NCBI GenBank assembly: GCA_963738205.1
Contig: CAVTVQ010000007.1
Location: 682,001-746,000, forward strand
Source: DATFQE01 sp963738205
GTDB lineage: Bacteria; Actinomycetota; Thermoleophilia; Gaiellales; Gaiellaceae
Reading direction: 5' to 3'
DNA: 64,000 bases
Shown here: positions 56,931-64,000 of the stretch, one piece after another
How positions within the stretch are numbered: the stretch's first letter is position 1
Layout of the letters: the number at the start of each line of letters is the position of its first letter
The notes under the pieces: model-generated
Told to the model about the DNA's origin: nothing
The model's database searches: none
Seen by the model: the letters and a program-made list of their open reading frames with translations, nothing else
Made by a program: the position numbers and the translations under genes

Positions 56931-57376
56931 TTGCCGCCGCAGACCACAGTGCCCTTCGGGCGGACCAGATCGAGGCGATCCTCCCGCACCGCGAGCCGTT
57001 CCTCCTGATCGACGAGGTGCTCGAGCTCGAGCCCGGGAAGCGGGTCGTCGCGCGGAAGACCGTCCGCGCCGACGAGTGGTACCTCTCGGGCCACTTTCCG
57101 GACCGTCCCGTGATGCCGGGCGTCCTGATCGTGGAGGCGATGGCGCAGACCGGCGCGGTCGCGGTGTTGAGCGAGGACGAGAATCGCGGCAAGATGGCGC
57201 TGTTCGCCGGCATCGATAACGTTCGCTTCAAGCGGATCGTCGAGCCGGGCGACACGCTCGAGCTGATCTGCGAGCTCGAGCGCGTGCGCGGCCCGATCGG
57301 CCGCGGCGCCGCCTCGGCGCGCGTGGACGGCGAGCTCGCCGCGCGCGGAACGCTCACGTTTGCGGTCGAGCGGTGA
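56931..57376 (+). CDS. fabZ: 3-hydroxyacyl-ACP dehydratase FabZ, start region probably frameshifted
   Basis: The hotdog domain is clear: ILPHREPFLLIDEVLELEPGKRVVARK, then GHFPDRPVMPGVLIVEAMAQTGAV with the catalytic His and Glu, NVRFKRIVEPGDTLELICEL and RGAASARVDGELAARGTLTF. In the frame of this domain no ATG, GTG or TTG precedes ILPHREPF. Reading the GGG run at 56958-56960 as GGGG would join it to a frame starting TTG at 56931 or GTG at 56949 (TTVPFGADQIEAILPHREPF), a normal family N-terminus. It begins the fatty-acid elongation cluster and is coupled to fabH by a GTGA overlap. Confidence 0.85.
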
Positions 57377-58401
57377 TCGGCTCCGCCACGCAGAACGGTA
57401 CGCGAGTGTCGATCACAGGACTCGGCAGTCACGTCCCGGAGCGCGTGCTCACCAACGACGAGCTGTCGACCATGGTCGCGACCTCCGACGAGTGGATCGT
57501 CGAGCGGACCGGCATTCGCGAGCGACGGATCGCTGCGCCGGAGGAGGCGCTCTCCGATCTGGCGCTGCCGGCCGCCGAGCAGGCCTTGGAGGCCGCCGGC
57601 GTGCGTGCGCAGGACGTCGACCTGTTGATCGTCGCGACTGTCACGCCGGACATGGCGTTTCCGTCGACGGGCGCGCTCCTCGCGGACCGCCTCGGCGCCA
57701 AGGATGCGGCCGCCTACGACCTCTCGGCCGGGTGCACCGGCTTCATGTATGCGATCGCGCAGGCGCACGGCATGGTCGCGGCCGGGCTGGCAAAAAAGGC
57801 GCTCGTCGTCGGCGGCGACACGCTCTCGAAGGTGCTGGACTGGACCGACCGCACCACCTGCGTTCTGTTCGGCGACGGCGCGGGCGCGGTCGTGCTGGAG
57901 CGGGTCGACGACGGCGGCTTCCTCGGCTTCGAGCTCGGCGCGGACGGCTCCGGCGGCGTCCACCTCTTGCAGCCGGCGGGCGGCTCGCGCATGCCGGCCA
58001 GCCCGGAGACCGTCCAGAACGGCGGCCACTATGCACACATGAACGGCCGCGAGGTGTTCAAGTTCGCGACGCGCGTGCTCGTGTCGTCCGCGGAGGCAGT
58101 GCTCGCCGAGTGCGACTCGACGGTCGACGACGTCGACGTCTACGTCCCACACCAGGCGAACGTCCGCATCATCGACCACGCGACGAAGAAGCTCGGGATC
58201 GACCCGGAGCGCGTGGTCGTCAACGTCGACCGCTACGGGAACACCTCTTCAGGTTCAATTCCTCTGGCGCTGGCCGACGCACAGGCGGACGGACGGCTGC
58301 GCGCGGGTGAGCTGGTGTTGATGACGGGAATGGGCGCGGGTCTCACCTGGGGCTCGAGTTTGCTCGAATGGACGGCGACGAACGGAGCGCGAGATGAGTG
58401 A
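57373..58401 (+). CDS. fabH: Beta-ketoacyl-ACP synthase III (FabH)
   Basis: 342 residues from a GTG at 57373. FabH starts fatty-acid synthesis by condensing acyl-CoA with malonyl-ACP. The catalytic Cys is in AAYDLSAGCTGFMYAIA, His in VYVPHQANVRIIDHA and Asn in NVDRYGNTSSGSIPLAL. N-terminal VSITGLGSHVPERVLTNDELS and DEWIVERTGIRERRIA are typical. Overlaps: 4 bases with fabZ, 8 bases with fabD. It probably primes branched or straight chains; specificity is not predictable. Confidence 0.96.
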   Translation: MIGSATQNGTRVSITGLGSHVPERVLTNDELSTMVATSDEWIVERTGIRERRIAAPEEALSDLALPAAEQALEAAGVRAQDVDLLIVATVTPDMAFPSTGALLADRLGAKDAAAYDLSAGCTGFMYAIAQAHGMVAAGLAKKALVVGGDTLSKVLDWTDRTTCVLFGDGAGAVVLERVDDGGFLGFELGADGSGGVHLLQPAGGSRMPASPETVQNGGHYAHMNGREVFKFATRVLVSSAEAVLAECDSTVDDVDVYVPHQANVRIIDHATKKLGIDPERVVVNVDRYGNTSSGSIPLALADAQADGRLRAGELVLMTGMGAGLTWGSSLLEWTATNGARDE

Positions 58402-59350
58402 AGGAAAGGGCAACGGGCACGGAAAGGTGGCGTTCTGCTTCCCCGGCCAGGGGTCGCTCGAGGCCGGCATGGGCCGCGCGATCGCCGAGTCCCACCCGGC
58501 GGCGATGAGCGTGTTCGAGCGCGCCAGCGAGGCCTGCGGCCTCGACCTCGTCGACCTCTGCTTCAACGCGCCGCTCGAGGACCTCGTCCACACCGAGGTC
58601 CAACAGCCGGCCCTCGTGGCCACGAGCCTCGCCGTGCTCGCGGTGCTGAAGGCCGAGGGAATCGAGCCCGACTACGTCGTGGGCCATTCGGTGGGCGAGT
58701 TCTCCGCCCTCGCAGCCGCGCAGTCGCTCGAGGACGCCGACGCCGTCGCGCTCGTCCGCGAGCGCGGGCTGGCCATGGCCGAGGCAGCCGAGCAGCATCC
58801 GGGCTCGATGGCCGCGATCCTCGGGCTCGAGGACGAGATCGTCGAGACGCTCTGCCGCCAGATCATCGGCGTGTGGCCGGCCAACTACAACTGCCCGGGC
58901 CAGATCGTCGTCTCGGGTGAGACGCCGTCGGTAGACGAGTGTTGCGAGGAGGCGCAGGAGCGCGGCGCCCGTCGCACCGTCAAGCTGCAGGTCTCCGGCG
59001 CATTCCACAGCCCGCTCGTCGCCAAGGCGGCGCTCCGCTTCCGCCCGGCGCTCGACAAGGTCAAGTTCCACGAGCCCGTTGCGCCCTTCATGTCGACGGT
59101 GACGGCCAAGATCGAGCCGGCGCAGCGGTTCGGCACGCTGCTCGTTGAGCAGCTCACCGCGCCGGTGCGCTTCACCCATGCCGCGAGCGAGCTTGCCCGC
59201 GACGGCGCGAAGACGTTCGTCGAGGTCGGTCCCGGCAACGTGCTGTCCGGTTTACTGAAGAGGATCGACAAGGGCGTGAAGGCGATCCCGGTCAACAACA
59301 TGGCCGGCGTCGAGAAGGTGAAGGAAGCCCTCGGCCGGGCCTCCGCCTAG
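58394..59350 (+). CDS. fabD: Malonyl-CoA:ACP transacylase FabD
   Basis: 318 residues. The nucleophile elbow is VVGHSVGEFSALAAAQSL, preceded by FCFPGQGSLEAGMGRAI and QQPALVATSLAVLAVL, and followed by ARRTVKLQVSGAFHSPLVAKA (catalytic His) and FVEVGPGNVLSGLLKRID. The Arg that recognises malonyl is in ALVRERGLAMAEAA. Typical length. It overlaps fabH by 8 bases; the next gene, fabG, is separated by a 168-base hairpin-containing spacer, so the tight coupling breaks here. Confidence 0.96.
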   Translation: MSEGKGNGHGKVAFCFPGQGSLEAGMGRAIAESHPAAMSVFERASEACGLDLVDLCFNAPLEDLVHTEVQQPALVATSLAVLAVLKAEGIEPDYVVGHSVGEFSALAAAQSLEDADAVALVRERGLAMAEAAEQHPGSMAAILGLEDEIVETLCRQIIGVWPANYNCPGQIVVSGETPSVDECCEEAQERGARRTVKLQVSGAFHSPLVAKAALRFRPALDKVKFHEPVAPFMSTVTAKIEPAQRFGTLLVEQLTAPVRFTHAASELARDGAKTFVEVGPGNVLSGLLKRIDKGVKAIPVNNMAGVEKVKEALGRASA

Positions 59351-59413
59351 GGTGCCGCTCCAGGCAATACACGCCTACTTCTCGCCCGCGATCACGCGGC
59401 GCCAGGAACCACC

Positions 59414-59456
59414 CTCGCCCTTGCAAAGGCTGCAGAGAGCCTTTGACGCGGGCGAG
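59414..59456. other. Two-part hairpin in the fabD-fabG spacer
   Basis: CTCGCCC (59414-59420) pairs with GGGCGAG (59450-59456) and, after a small internal loop, AAAGGCT (59425-59431) pairs with AGCCTTT (59438-59444) around GCAGAG. A further CCAGG/CCTGG pair lies outside (59403-59407, 59465-59469). No T tract follows, so it is not a classical terminator; it may stabilise or attenuate the fab transcript. The spacer (59351-59518) is otherwise without features, apart from the AGGAG ribosome-binding site of fabG at 59506-59510. Confidence 0.6.
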
Positions 59457-59518
59457 TGCGGCCCCTGGCTTGGTGCTCGCGACCGAGAAGCTGGGCAGCA
59501 TTACCAGGAGCAGCACTA

Positions 59519-60244
59519 GTGTCCTTCTGTTCCTTGGAGGGCAAGACGGCGTTGGTGACCGGCGGCTCGCGCGGCATCGGCCGCGCCGTTGCGCTCGAGC
59601 TCGGCAAGGCGGGCGCCTCCGTGGTGGTGGGCTACCGCAGCGGCGCCGACGAGGCCCAGGCGGTCGCCTCGGAGGTGGGCGGACGAGCGGTTCAGGCCGA
59701 CGTGTCCGATCCCGGCCAGGCCAAGGCGCTGGTCGAGGAGGCGGGCGACATCGACGTGCTCGTCAACAACGCGGGCACTACGCGCGACGGCGTGCTGGCG
59801 CGGATGCTCGACGACGACTGGCGCACGGTGCTGGAGACGAACCTCTCGAGCACCTTCTACACGTGTCGGGCCGCGGCCCGCGGGATGATGAAACGGCGGG
59901 GCGGGGCGATCGTCAACATCTCGTCGATCGTGGGCGTCCGCGGGAACTGGGGTCAGACGAACTACGCCGCGTCGAAGGCCGGGATCATCGGCTTCACCAA
60001 GTCGCTCGCCCGTGAGCTCGGCAGTCGCGGTGTCCGCGCGAACGTGATCGCGCCCGGCTACGTGAAGACGGCGCTGACGGATGCGATCCCCGAGGAGGCG
60101 CGCGAGACGATGCTGGCCAACACGCCGCTCGGCCGCCTCGGCGATCCCGAGAACGTCGCTGCCGCGGTCCGCTTCCTCGCGTCCGACGAGGCATCGTTCA
60201 TCACCGGCGAGGTGCTGCTGGTCGACGGCGGGCTGGGGATGTAG
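59519..60244 (+). CDS. fabG: 3-oxoacyl-ACP reductase FabG
   Basis: 241 residues from the GTG at 59519, supported by AGGAG at 59506-59510 (8-base spacing); the frame is open upstream into the spacer. It is a short-chain dehydrogenase: cofactor loop ALVTGGSRGIGRAVALEL, VLVNNAGTTRDGVLARM, catalytic Ser in IVNISSIVGVRGNWGQ and the YxxxK in NYAASKAGIIGF. C-terminal VDGGLGM is typical. It reduces 3-oxoacyl-ACP in elongation. The usual next gene, acpP, is missing; a 131-bp repeat occupies the spacer to fabF. Confidence 0.95.
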   Translation: MSFCSLEGKTALVTGGSRGIGRAVALELGKAGASVVVGYRSGADEAQAVASEVGGRAVQADVSDPGQAKALVEEAGDIDVLVNNAGTTRDGVLARMLDDDWRTVLETNLSSTFYTCRAAARGMMKRRGGAIVNISSIVGVRGNWGQTNYAASKAGIIGFTKSLARELGSRGVRANVIAPGYVKTALTDAIPEEARETMLANTPLGRLGDPENVAAAVRFLASDEASFITGEVLLVDGGLGM

Positions 60245-60272
60245 ATGAGTCCAGGAGCTCGATTCACAATGA

Positions 60273-60403
60273 GGCGCTGTGCCGCCGGGCCGCGCTGGAC
60301 GGCGCGAGGCGGCGTCCTCAGTCGCACGATACGCGTCCTAGCTTCGCGCACGAACGCTCCCTGCGTCCTTGCCTCGCACCGCCCATCGCACCCCAGTGAC
60401 GAG
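60273..60403. repeat. 131-bp dispersed repeat (copy B) between fabG and fabF
   Basis: Aligns gaplessly with the reverse complement of 24349-24479 at about 88% identity by manual alignment. GCGTCCT recurs at 60312, 60333 and 60363, at the same spacings as in copy A. In this spacer (60245-60411) acpP would be expected from the conserved fab gene order, but no ACP sequence (with the DSL motif) is present in any frame. The 12-bp inverted arms of copy A are not found here; GTCCAG (60249-60254) and CTGGAC (60295-60300) form a different short pairing. Confidence 0.8.
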
Positions 60404-60411
60404 GCCACATC

Positions 60412-61671
60412 ATGAACCGAGCTCTGAACGGCAGACGGAGAGTGGTTATCACCGGGATCGGTGCCGTGTCGCCGCTCGGCAACGACGCCGAGACGACCTG
60501 GAGCAACCTGATCGCGGGCAAGTCGGGCGCGGCCACGATCGAGCAGTTCGACGCCAGCGAGTACCCGGTGCACTTCGCCTGCGAGCTGAAGGACTTCGAC
60601 CCGGGCGAGTGGATCGAGCGCAAGCAGGCCCGCCGCATGGACCGGTTCGCGCAGATGATCGTCGCTGCGGCGCGTCAGGCGCAGGCGGACTCCGGGCTCG
60701 AGATCGAGGCGGAAGCCGACCGCATCGGAGCGTCGGTGGCGACGGGCATCGGCGGCCTGAAGGCCTTCCAGGACTGCTACGACGTGCTGCTCGACCGCGG
60801 CCCCGATCGCGTCAACCCCTTCTCGATCCCCCAGATCATCCCGAACATGGGCGCCGCCTGGGTTTCGATGGAGCTCGGCACGCGCGGGCCGCTCTCGTCG
60901 CAGTGCACGGCCTGCGCGGCCTCCAACATGGCAATCGGCGACGCCGCCGACGCGATCCAGTTGGGGCGCGCGGACGCCATGCTCGCCGGCGGCACCGAGG
61001 CCGGGATCACCCGCGTGGGCATCGCCGGCTTCAGCGCGATGCGTGCACTCTCGCGCCGGAACGACGATCCCGAGGCCGCGTCACGGCCCTTCGACGCCGG
61101 ACGGGATGGCTTCGTGATGGGCGAGGCAGGTGCGATGATCGTGCTCGAGGCGCTCGAGCACGCGGAGGCGCGCGGCGCGAAGATCTACGCCGAGCTGATC
61201 GGCTACGGCCTCTCCTCGGACGCGACCCACGTGACGGAGCCCGATCCCACCGGCGAGAACCCGGCCCGCGCGATGGCGATGGCCCTCGGGGACGCCGGCA
61301 TCGGCCCCGACGAGCTCGGCTACATCAACGCTCACGGCACCTCGACGCCGCTCGGCGACGCGAGCGAGACGCGCGTGATCAAGCTCGCGCTCGGCGACGA
61401 GAACGCACGCAACACGCCCATCTCGTCCACCAAGGGCGCTACCGGCCATTGCCTCGGGGCAGCCGGCGCGCTGGAGGCGATCTTCACCATTCTCGCCGTC
61501 GACCGCGGCGTCCTTCCGCCGACGATCAACTACGACGACGCCGATCCGTCGTGCGATCTCGACTACATCCCGAACGAGGCGCGTGAGTCCGACCTCACGA
61601 TCGCCGCCTCGAACTCGTTCGGCTTCGGCGGCCACAACGCCTGCATCGTAGTTCGGAAGTTCGCGGGCTAG
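60412..61671 (+). CDS. fabF: Beta-ketoacyl-ACP synthase II (FabF)
   Basis: 419 residues. The elongating condensing enzyme: N-terminal RVVITGIGAVSPLGNDAETTW, catalytic Cys in GPLSSQCTACAASNMAIGDA, His in YINAHGTSTPLGDASET and KGATGHCLGAAGALEAIF, and the final FGFGGHNACIVVRKF. In KAS II the Cys context is TACASS-like, consistent here. Start ATG at 60412 follows repeat B; the HAD gene downstream shares one base with the stop. Confidence 0.96.
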   Translation: MNRALNGRRRVVITGIGAVSPLGNDAETTWSNLIAGKSGAATIEQFDASEYPVHFACELKDFDPGEWIERKQARRMDRFAQMIVAAARQAQADSGLEIEAEADRIGASVATGIGGLKAFQDCYDVLLDRGPDRVNPFSIPQIIPNMGAAWVSMELGTRGPLSSQCTACAASNMAIGDAADAIQLGRADAMLAGGTEAGITRVGIAGFSAMRALSRRNDDPEAASRPFDAGRDGFVMGEAGAMIVLEALEHAEARGAKIYAELIGYGLSSDATHVTEPDPTGENPARAMAMALGDAGIGPDELGYINAHGTSTPLGDASETRVIKLALGDENARNTPISSTKGATGHCLGAAGALEAIFTILAVDRGVLPPTINYDDADPSCDLDYIPNEARESDLTIAASNSFGFGGHNACIVVRKFAG

Positions 61672-62336
61672 TGGCCCAGCGCTGGGCGACCTTCGACTGC
61701 TACGGCACGCTGATCGACTGGAATGCGGGGATCCTCGCCGAGTTCGAGCAGCTGTTCGGTGTCGAGGACGCGCCGCAGCTGCTGCAGCGCTACCACGAGC
61801 TCGAGCCGGAGGTCCAGGGCGAGCGGTATCGGTCCTACGCCGAAGTGATGACGCTGGCCGTCGAGCGGCTCGCCCGGGAGACGGCGCATGCGCTGCCCGA
61901 GGGCGAGAGCAGCGCACTGACGCACTCGCTGCCCGAGTGGCCGCCGTTCGAAGAGGTACCGGAGTCGCTCGCGGAGCTGCGCCGCCGCGGATGGAGCCTC
62001 GCCATCCTGTCGAACTCCGACCGCGACCTGATCGAGGCGTCGATGAAGCGGCTCGCTGTGCCGTTCGACCTGGCGATCGTGGCCGAGGACGTGCACTCGT
62101 ACAAACCTGCGCACGGCCACTGGGAGCGCTTCTTCGAGGTGACGACCGCCGAGCGTGACAAGCACGTCCACGTCGCGCAGAGTCACTTCCACGACATTGT
62201 CCCGGCGAACGAGCTCGGCCTGACCTCGGTCTGGGTCAACCGGCTCGGCGAGCAGGCGGAGCCTCCGCCTACAAGAGAGATTTCCGATCTGAGCTCGCTT
62301 CCGGATGTGCTCGACGAGCTCGTCCCGCCCGATTGA
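61671..62336 (+). CDS. HAD-superfamily hydrolase (haloacid dehalogenase-like type II)
   Basis: 221 residues from a GTG at 61671. HAD motif I is ATFDCYGTLIDWNAG with the nucleophile Asp, motif II LAILSNSDRDLIEA, motif III Lys in HSYKPAHGHWERFFE and motif IV region HVAQSHFHDIVPANELGLTSVWVNR. The DCYGTLIDW form and the Trp-Val-Asn-Arg end resemble type II haloacid dehalogenases and related phosphatases. The natural substrate is uncertain. Coupled to fabF at its start and to the GNAT gene at its end (TTGA overlap). Confidence 0.87.
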   Translation: MAQRWATFDCYGTLIDWNAGILAEFEQLFGVEDAPQLLQRYHELEPEVQGERYRSYAEVMTLAVERLARETAHALPEGESSALTHSLPEWPPFEEVPESLAELRRRGWSLAILSNSDRDLIEASMKRLAVPFDLAIVAEDVHSYKPAHGHWERFFEVTTAERDKHVHVAQSHFHDIVPANELGLTSVWVNRLGEQAEPPPTREISDLSSLPDVLDELVPPD

Positions 62337-63235
62337 CCGAGCTCACGGTCCGCCACCCCACGGCTGACGATCTCGAGGCCGTGGTCGAGCTCGGGAACGC
62401 GTTCGAGCGGGTGTTCCTCGGCGCCGAGAGCTTCACCGTCGAGGAGGTCGCCGACGAGTGGCGCCGGCTCGACCTCGAGCAGGACGCCTGGCTCGTCATC
62501 GTGCCGGGCGGCCGCATCGCCGGCTACGCGACGCTCGAGACGAGCGGCGAGCGGCGCTTCTTCTCGGACGGGTACGTCCATCCGGAGCTCCGCGGTCTCG
62601 GCGTCGGCGGCACGCTGGTAGACCGCGCGGAAGCGCGAGCCCGTGAACGAGACGCCGTCGCCGTCCAGAACATGATCGTGTCCGCCGACGAGGCCGCTGC
62701 GGAGGTGCTCGCGGCGCGCGGTTACCGGCCGGTGCGCCACTTCTACCGGATGGCGATCGACCTCGGCGACGAACCACCCGATCCGCGGTGGCCGGAGGGC
62801 ATCCGCGTCGAGCCGTTCGAGGAGCGCCACGCGCGCGCCTTCCACGAGGCGATCGAGGACGCCTGGCAGGACCACTGGGACCACAGCCCACGGTCGTTCG
62901 AGCAGTTCAGCGAGCGCCTGCTCGACAGCTCGAGCTACAACCCGGGCCTCTGGACGGTTGCGTGGGCCGGCGACGAGATCGCCGGCGGCACCATCTCCGA
63001 GGCGGAGCACTACGGGATGGGCTGGGTGCGCTCGCTGTCGGTGCGTCGCCCATGGCGCCGCCACGGGCTGGGGATGGCGCTGCTCCTGAACACGTTTCGG
63101 CAGTTCCACGACCGCGGTGAGCGGCAGGTCGGCCTCGGGGTCGACGCGGAGAGCCCAACCGGCGCGACGCGCCTCTACGAGCGCGCCGGGATGCGCGTGC
63201 TGGAGGAGACGGCTGTCTACCGCAAGGACTTATGA
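62333..63235 (+). CDS. Two-domain GNAT N-acetyltransferase
   Basis: 300 residues from a TTG at 62333. Two GNAT domains are in tandem. The first has VHPELRGLGVGGTLVDRAEARARE (acetyl-CoA loop R/Q-x-x-G-x-G/A), and AARGYRPVRHFYRM. The second, from about residue 160, has MGWVRSLSVRRPWRRHGLGMALLLNTFRQF and GVDAESPTGATRLYERAGMRV. Tandem GNATs with this plan include mycothiol synthase MshD, but other cellular roles are common, so no specific name is given. It overlaps the HAD gene by 4 bases. Confidence 0.85.
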   Translation: MTELTVRHPTADDLEAVVELGNAFERVFLGAESFTVEEVADEWRRLDLEQDAWLVIVPGGRIAGYATLETSGERRFFSDGYVHPELRGLGVGGTLVDRAEARARERDAVAVQNMIVSADEAAAEVLAARGYRPVRHFYRMAIDLGDEPPDPRWPEGIRVEPFEERHARAFHEAIEDAWQDHWDHSPRSFEQFSERLLDSSSYNPGLWTVAWAGDEIAGGTISEAEHYGMGWVRSLSVRRPWRRHGLGMALLLNTFRQFHDRGERQVGLGVDAESPTGATRLYERAGMRVLEETAVYRKDL

Positions 63236-63283
63236 GCTCGCTCCAGGATCAGACTCTGAGCCGCCGGGCCCTGGAACGAGCTC
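63234..63283. other. Long hairpin between the GNAT and arginase-family genes
   Basis: GAGCTCGCTCCAGG (63234-63247) pairs with CCTGGAACGAGCTC (63270-63283) in 13 of 14 positions around a 22-nt loop containing CCGCCGGGC. It lies within 5 bases of the arginase start and overlaps the last base pairs of the GNAT gene. There is no T tract. The loop sequence GCCGCCGGGCC and flanking TCCAGG/CTGGA resemble the 5' part of repeat copy B, so it may be a short relative. Confidence 0.65.
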
Positions 63284-63287
63284 AAGC

Positions 63288-64000
63288 ATGAGCCGGCTCA
63301 GAGCGAAGTGCCCCTACTGCGGGACGTACACCGCCGTCGCGCTCGGTCCCGAGTACGAGTGCCACGTCTGCGGCCGTCAGTTCGCAGCCGGCCTCGTCCG
63401 GGTGCCGCGGGCGTGGGGCTCCGGCGGCGACGCGATGGCCGCCGCGGCACGGCTGCCGCTGCCGTATCCCGAGGCGGCGGTGGTCGAGGAGGACTCCCTC
63501 CACGAGCAGACGCTGGCGATCGCCGCGGAGCTGCCGGCGCGGCCGGTCGTGCTGGGCGGCTGCTGCTGCTCGCACGTCGGCGCCGTGACCGGGCTCACAT
63601 CGCGGCACGGCCGCGTCAGCGTCATCTGGCTGGACGCGCACGGCGACCTCAACACGCCCGAGAGCTCGCCGTCGGGCAACCAGTGGGGCATGCCTCTGAG
63701 GATGCTGATCGATTCGGAGACGGTGAACGCCGCCGATGTCCTGCTCGTCGGTGCCCGCAACCTCGATCCGCCGGAGGAGGACTTCATCGCGCGTACCGGC
63801 CTCCACCTCGGCGCGGAGGCCCTGGAGGCGGCGCTCGAGGGCACGGGCTACGCCTACGTCGCTTTCGACTGCGACGTGCTCGCGCCCGAGCAGATCGATG
63901 CCTTCATGCCGGAGCCGGGCGGCCTCACGCTCGATGAAGCAGCCCTGTTTCTCGGTCGTGTCGCCGGCCGGGCATCGGTCATGGGCGCCGGTTTCACGGG
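63288..64000 (+). CDS. Arginase/ureohydrolase-family protein with N-terminal zinc ribbon, 3' end outside window
   Basis: The first 238 residues are visible from the ATG at 63288. Residues 1-35 form a zinc-ribbon-like unit, CPYCGTYTAVALGPEYECHVCG (CxxC-x14-CxxC), not usual in arginases. The ureohydrolase domain follows: the first metal motif, normally GGDHS, reads VLGGCCCSHVGAV; the second, WLDAHGDLNTPESSPSGN, is canonical (DAHxD); the third, YVAFDCDVLAPEQ, retains the two Asp of DxD. The altered first motif makes the metal site non-standard. Members cleave guanidino compounds, but the substrate here is not predictable. Confidence 0.8.
   Translation, partial: MSRLRAKCPYCGTYTAVALGPEYECHVCGRQFAAGLVRVPRAWGSGGDAMAAAARLPLPYPEAAVVEEDSLHEQTLAIAAELPARPVVLGGCCCSHVGAVTGLTSRHGRVSVIWLDAHGDLNTPESSPSGNQWGMPLRMLIDSETVNAADVLLVGARNLDPPEEDFIARTGLHLGAEALEAALEGTGYAYVAFDCDVLAPEQIDAFMPEPGGLTLDEAALFLGRVAGRASVMGAGFT

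Noticed and set aside
1..64000. Insertion sequences, prophage, integrons, toxin-antitoxin or defence islands
   Set aside because: No transposase, integrase, phage or defence proteins were recognised; nearly all sequence is housekeeping or envelope genes.

Overview
This is one window of a GC-rich bacterial chromosome around its replication origin. The gene order rpmH-rnpA-yidD-yidC-jag-rsmG-parA-parB on the left (all on the minus strand) and dnaA-dnaN-recF-dciA-gyrB-gyrA on the right (all on the plus strand) is the classic oriC neighbourhood, and the strands diverge from a DnaA-box region at about 41.2-41.4 kb. The high GC content, frequent GTG/TTG starts, dense 4-nt stop/start overlaps and family content (fused ETF, UbiA-like prenyltransferase, TreT, DUF2079, DUF2203, double-GNAT protein) suggest an actinobacterium, probably class Thermoleophilia. 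That placement is an inference from gene content, not from a search.

Left part (1-25.7 kb): an M20 peptidase cut by the window edge, a methyltransferase, RarA, a phosphoesterase, a fused electron-transfer flavoprotein, a lone receiver protein, tRNA-Phe, then a minus-strand run. That run carries YjbR- and YceH-like proteins, a methyltransferase, a SAM-hydrolysing enzyme, haem synthesis (hemD-hemC-hemA), a HemX/CcsA membrane protein, the haem exporter ccmA-B-C plus a CcmD-like peptide, a UbiA-type prenyltransferase, moaB, moaC, a GT20 enzyme, trehalose synthase TreT and an anti-sigma-type ATPase. An HtrA protease, a histidine kinase/response regulator pair, an M28-like membrane protein and moeA follow. 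Haem, cytochrome c and quinone assembly are therefore written as one nearly continuous translationally coupled block.

Middle (25.7-41 kb): envelope functions (GT2, GT4, DUF2079, GT87-like and PIG-V-like glycosyltransferases, a class A PBP, MscS, a CAAX protease), a bifunctional-nuclease-family protein, tRNA-Ile, then parB-parA, rsmG, jag, yidC, yidD, rnpA and rpmH.

Right (41-64 kb): the replication initiation and gyrase genes, a small MerR protein, galT, a stomatin/NfeD pair, a secreted amidase, birA, and fatty-acid synthesis (fabZ, fabH, fabD, fabG, fabF) without acpP. A HAD hydrolase, a double-GNAT protein and an arginase-family enzyme with an N-terminal zinc ribbon, cut by the window end, complete it.

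The most unusual signals are: (1) a 131-bp repeat present twice in opposite orientation, downstream of the M28-like gene and between fabG and fabF where acpP would be expected; it aligns without gaps at about 88% identity and its substitutions do not look protein-constrained; (2) two identical 18-bp CACGTG-centred near-palindromes resembling parS at the 3' end of a histidine kinase gene; (3) single-base lesions in recF, dciA (two), birA and fabZ, mostly at short G or C runs, which look like sequence errors but should be verified; (4) recF and galT apparently lacking any ATG/GTG/TTG start, each with an in-frame CTG at the right place. No CRISPR array, insertion sequence, prophage or defence island was seen.
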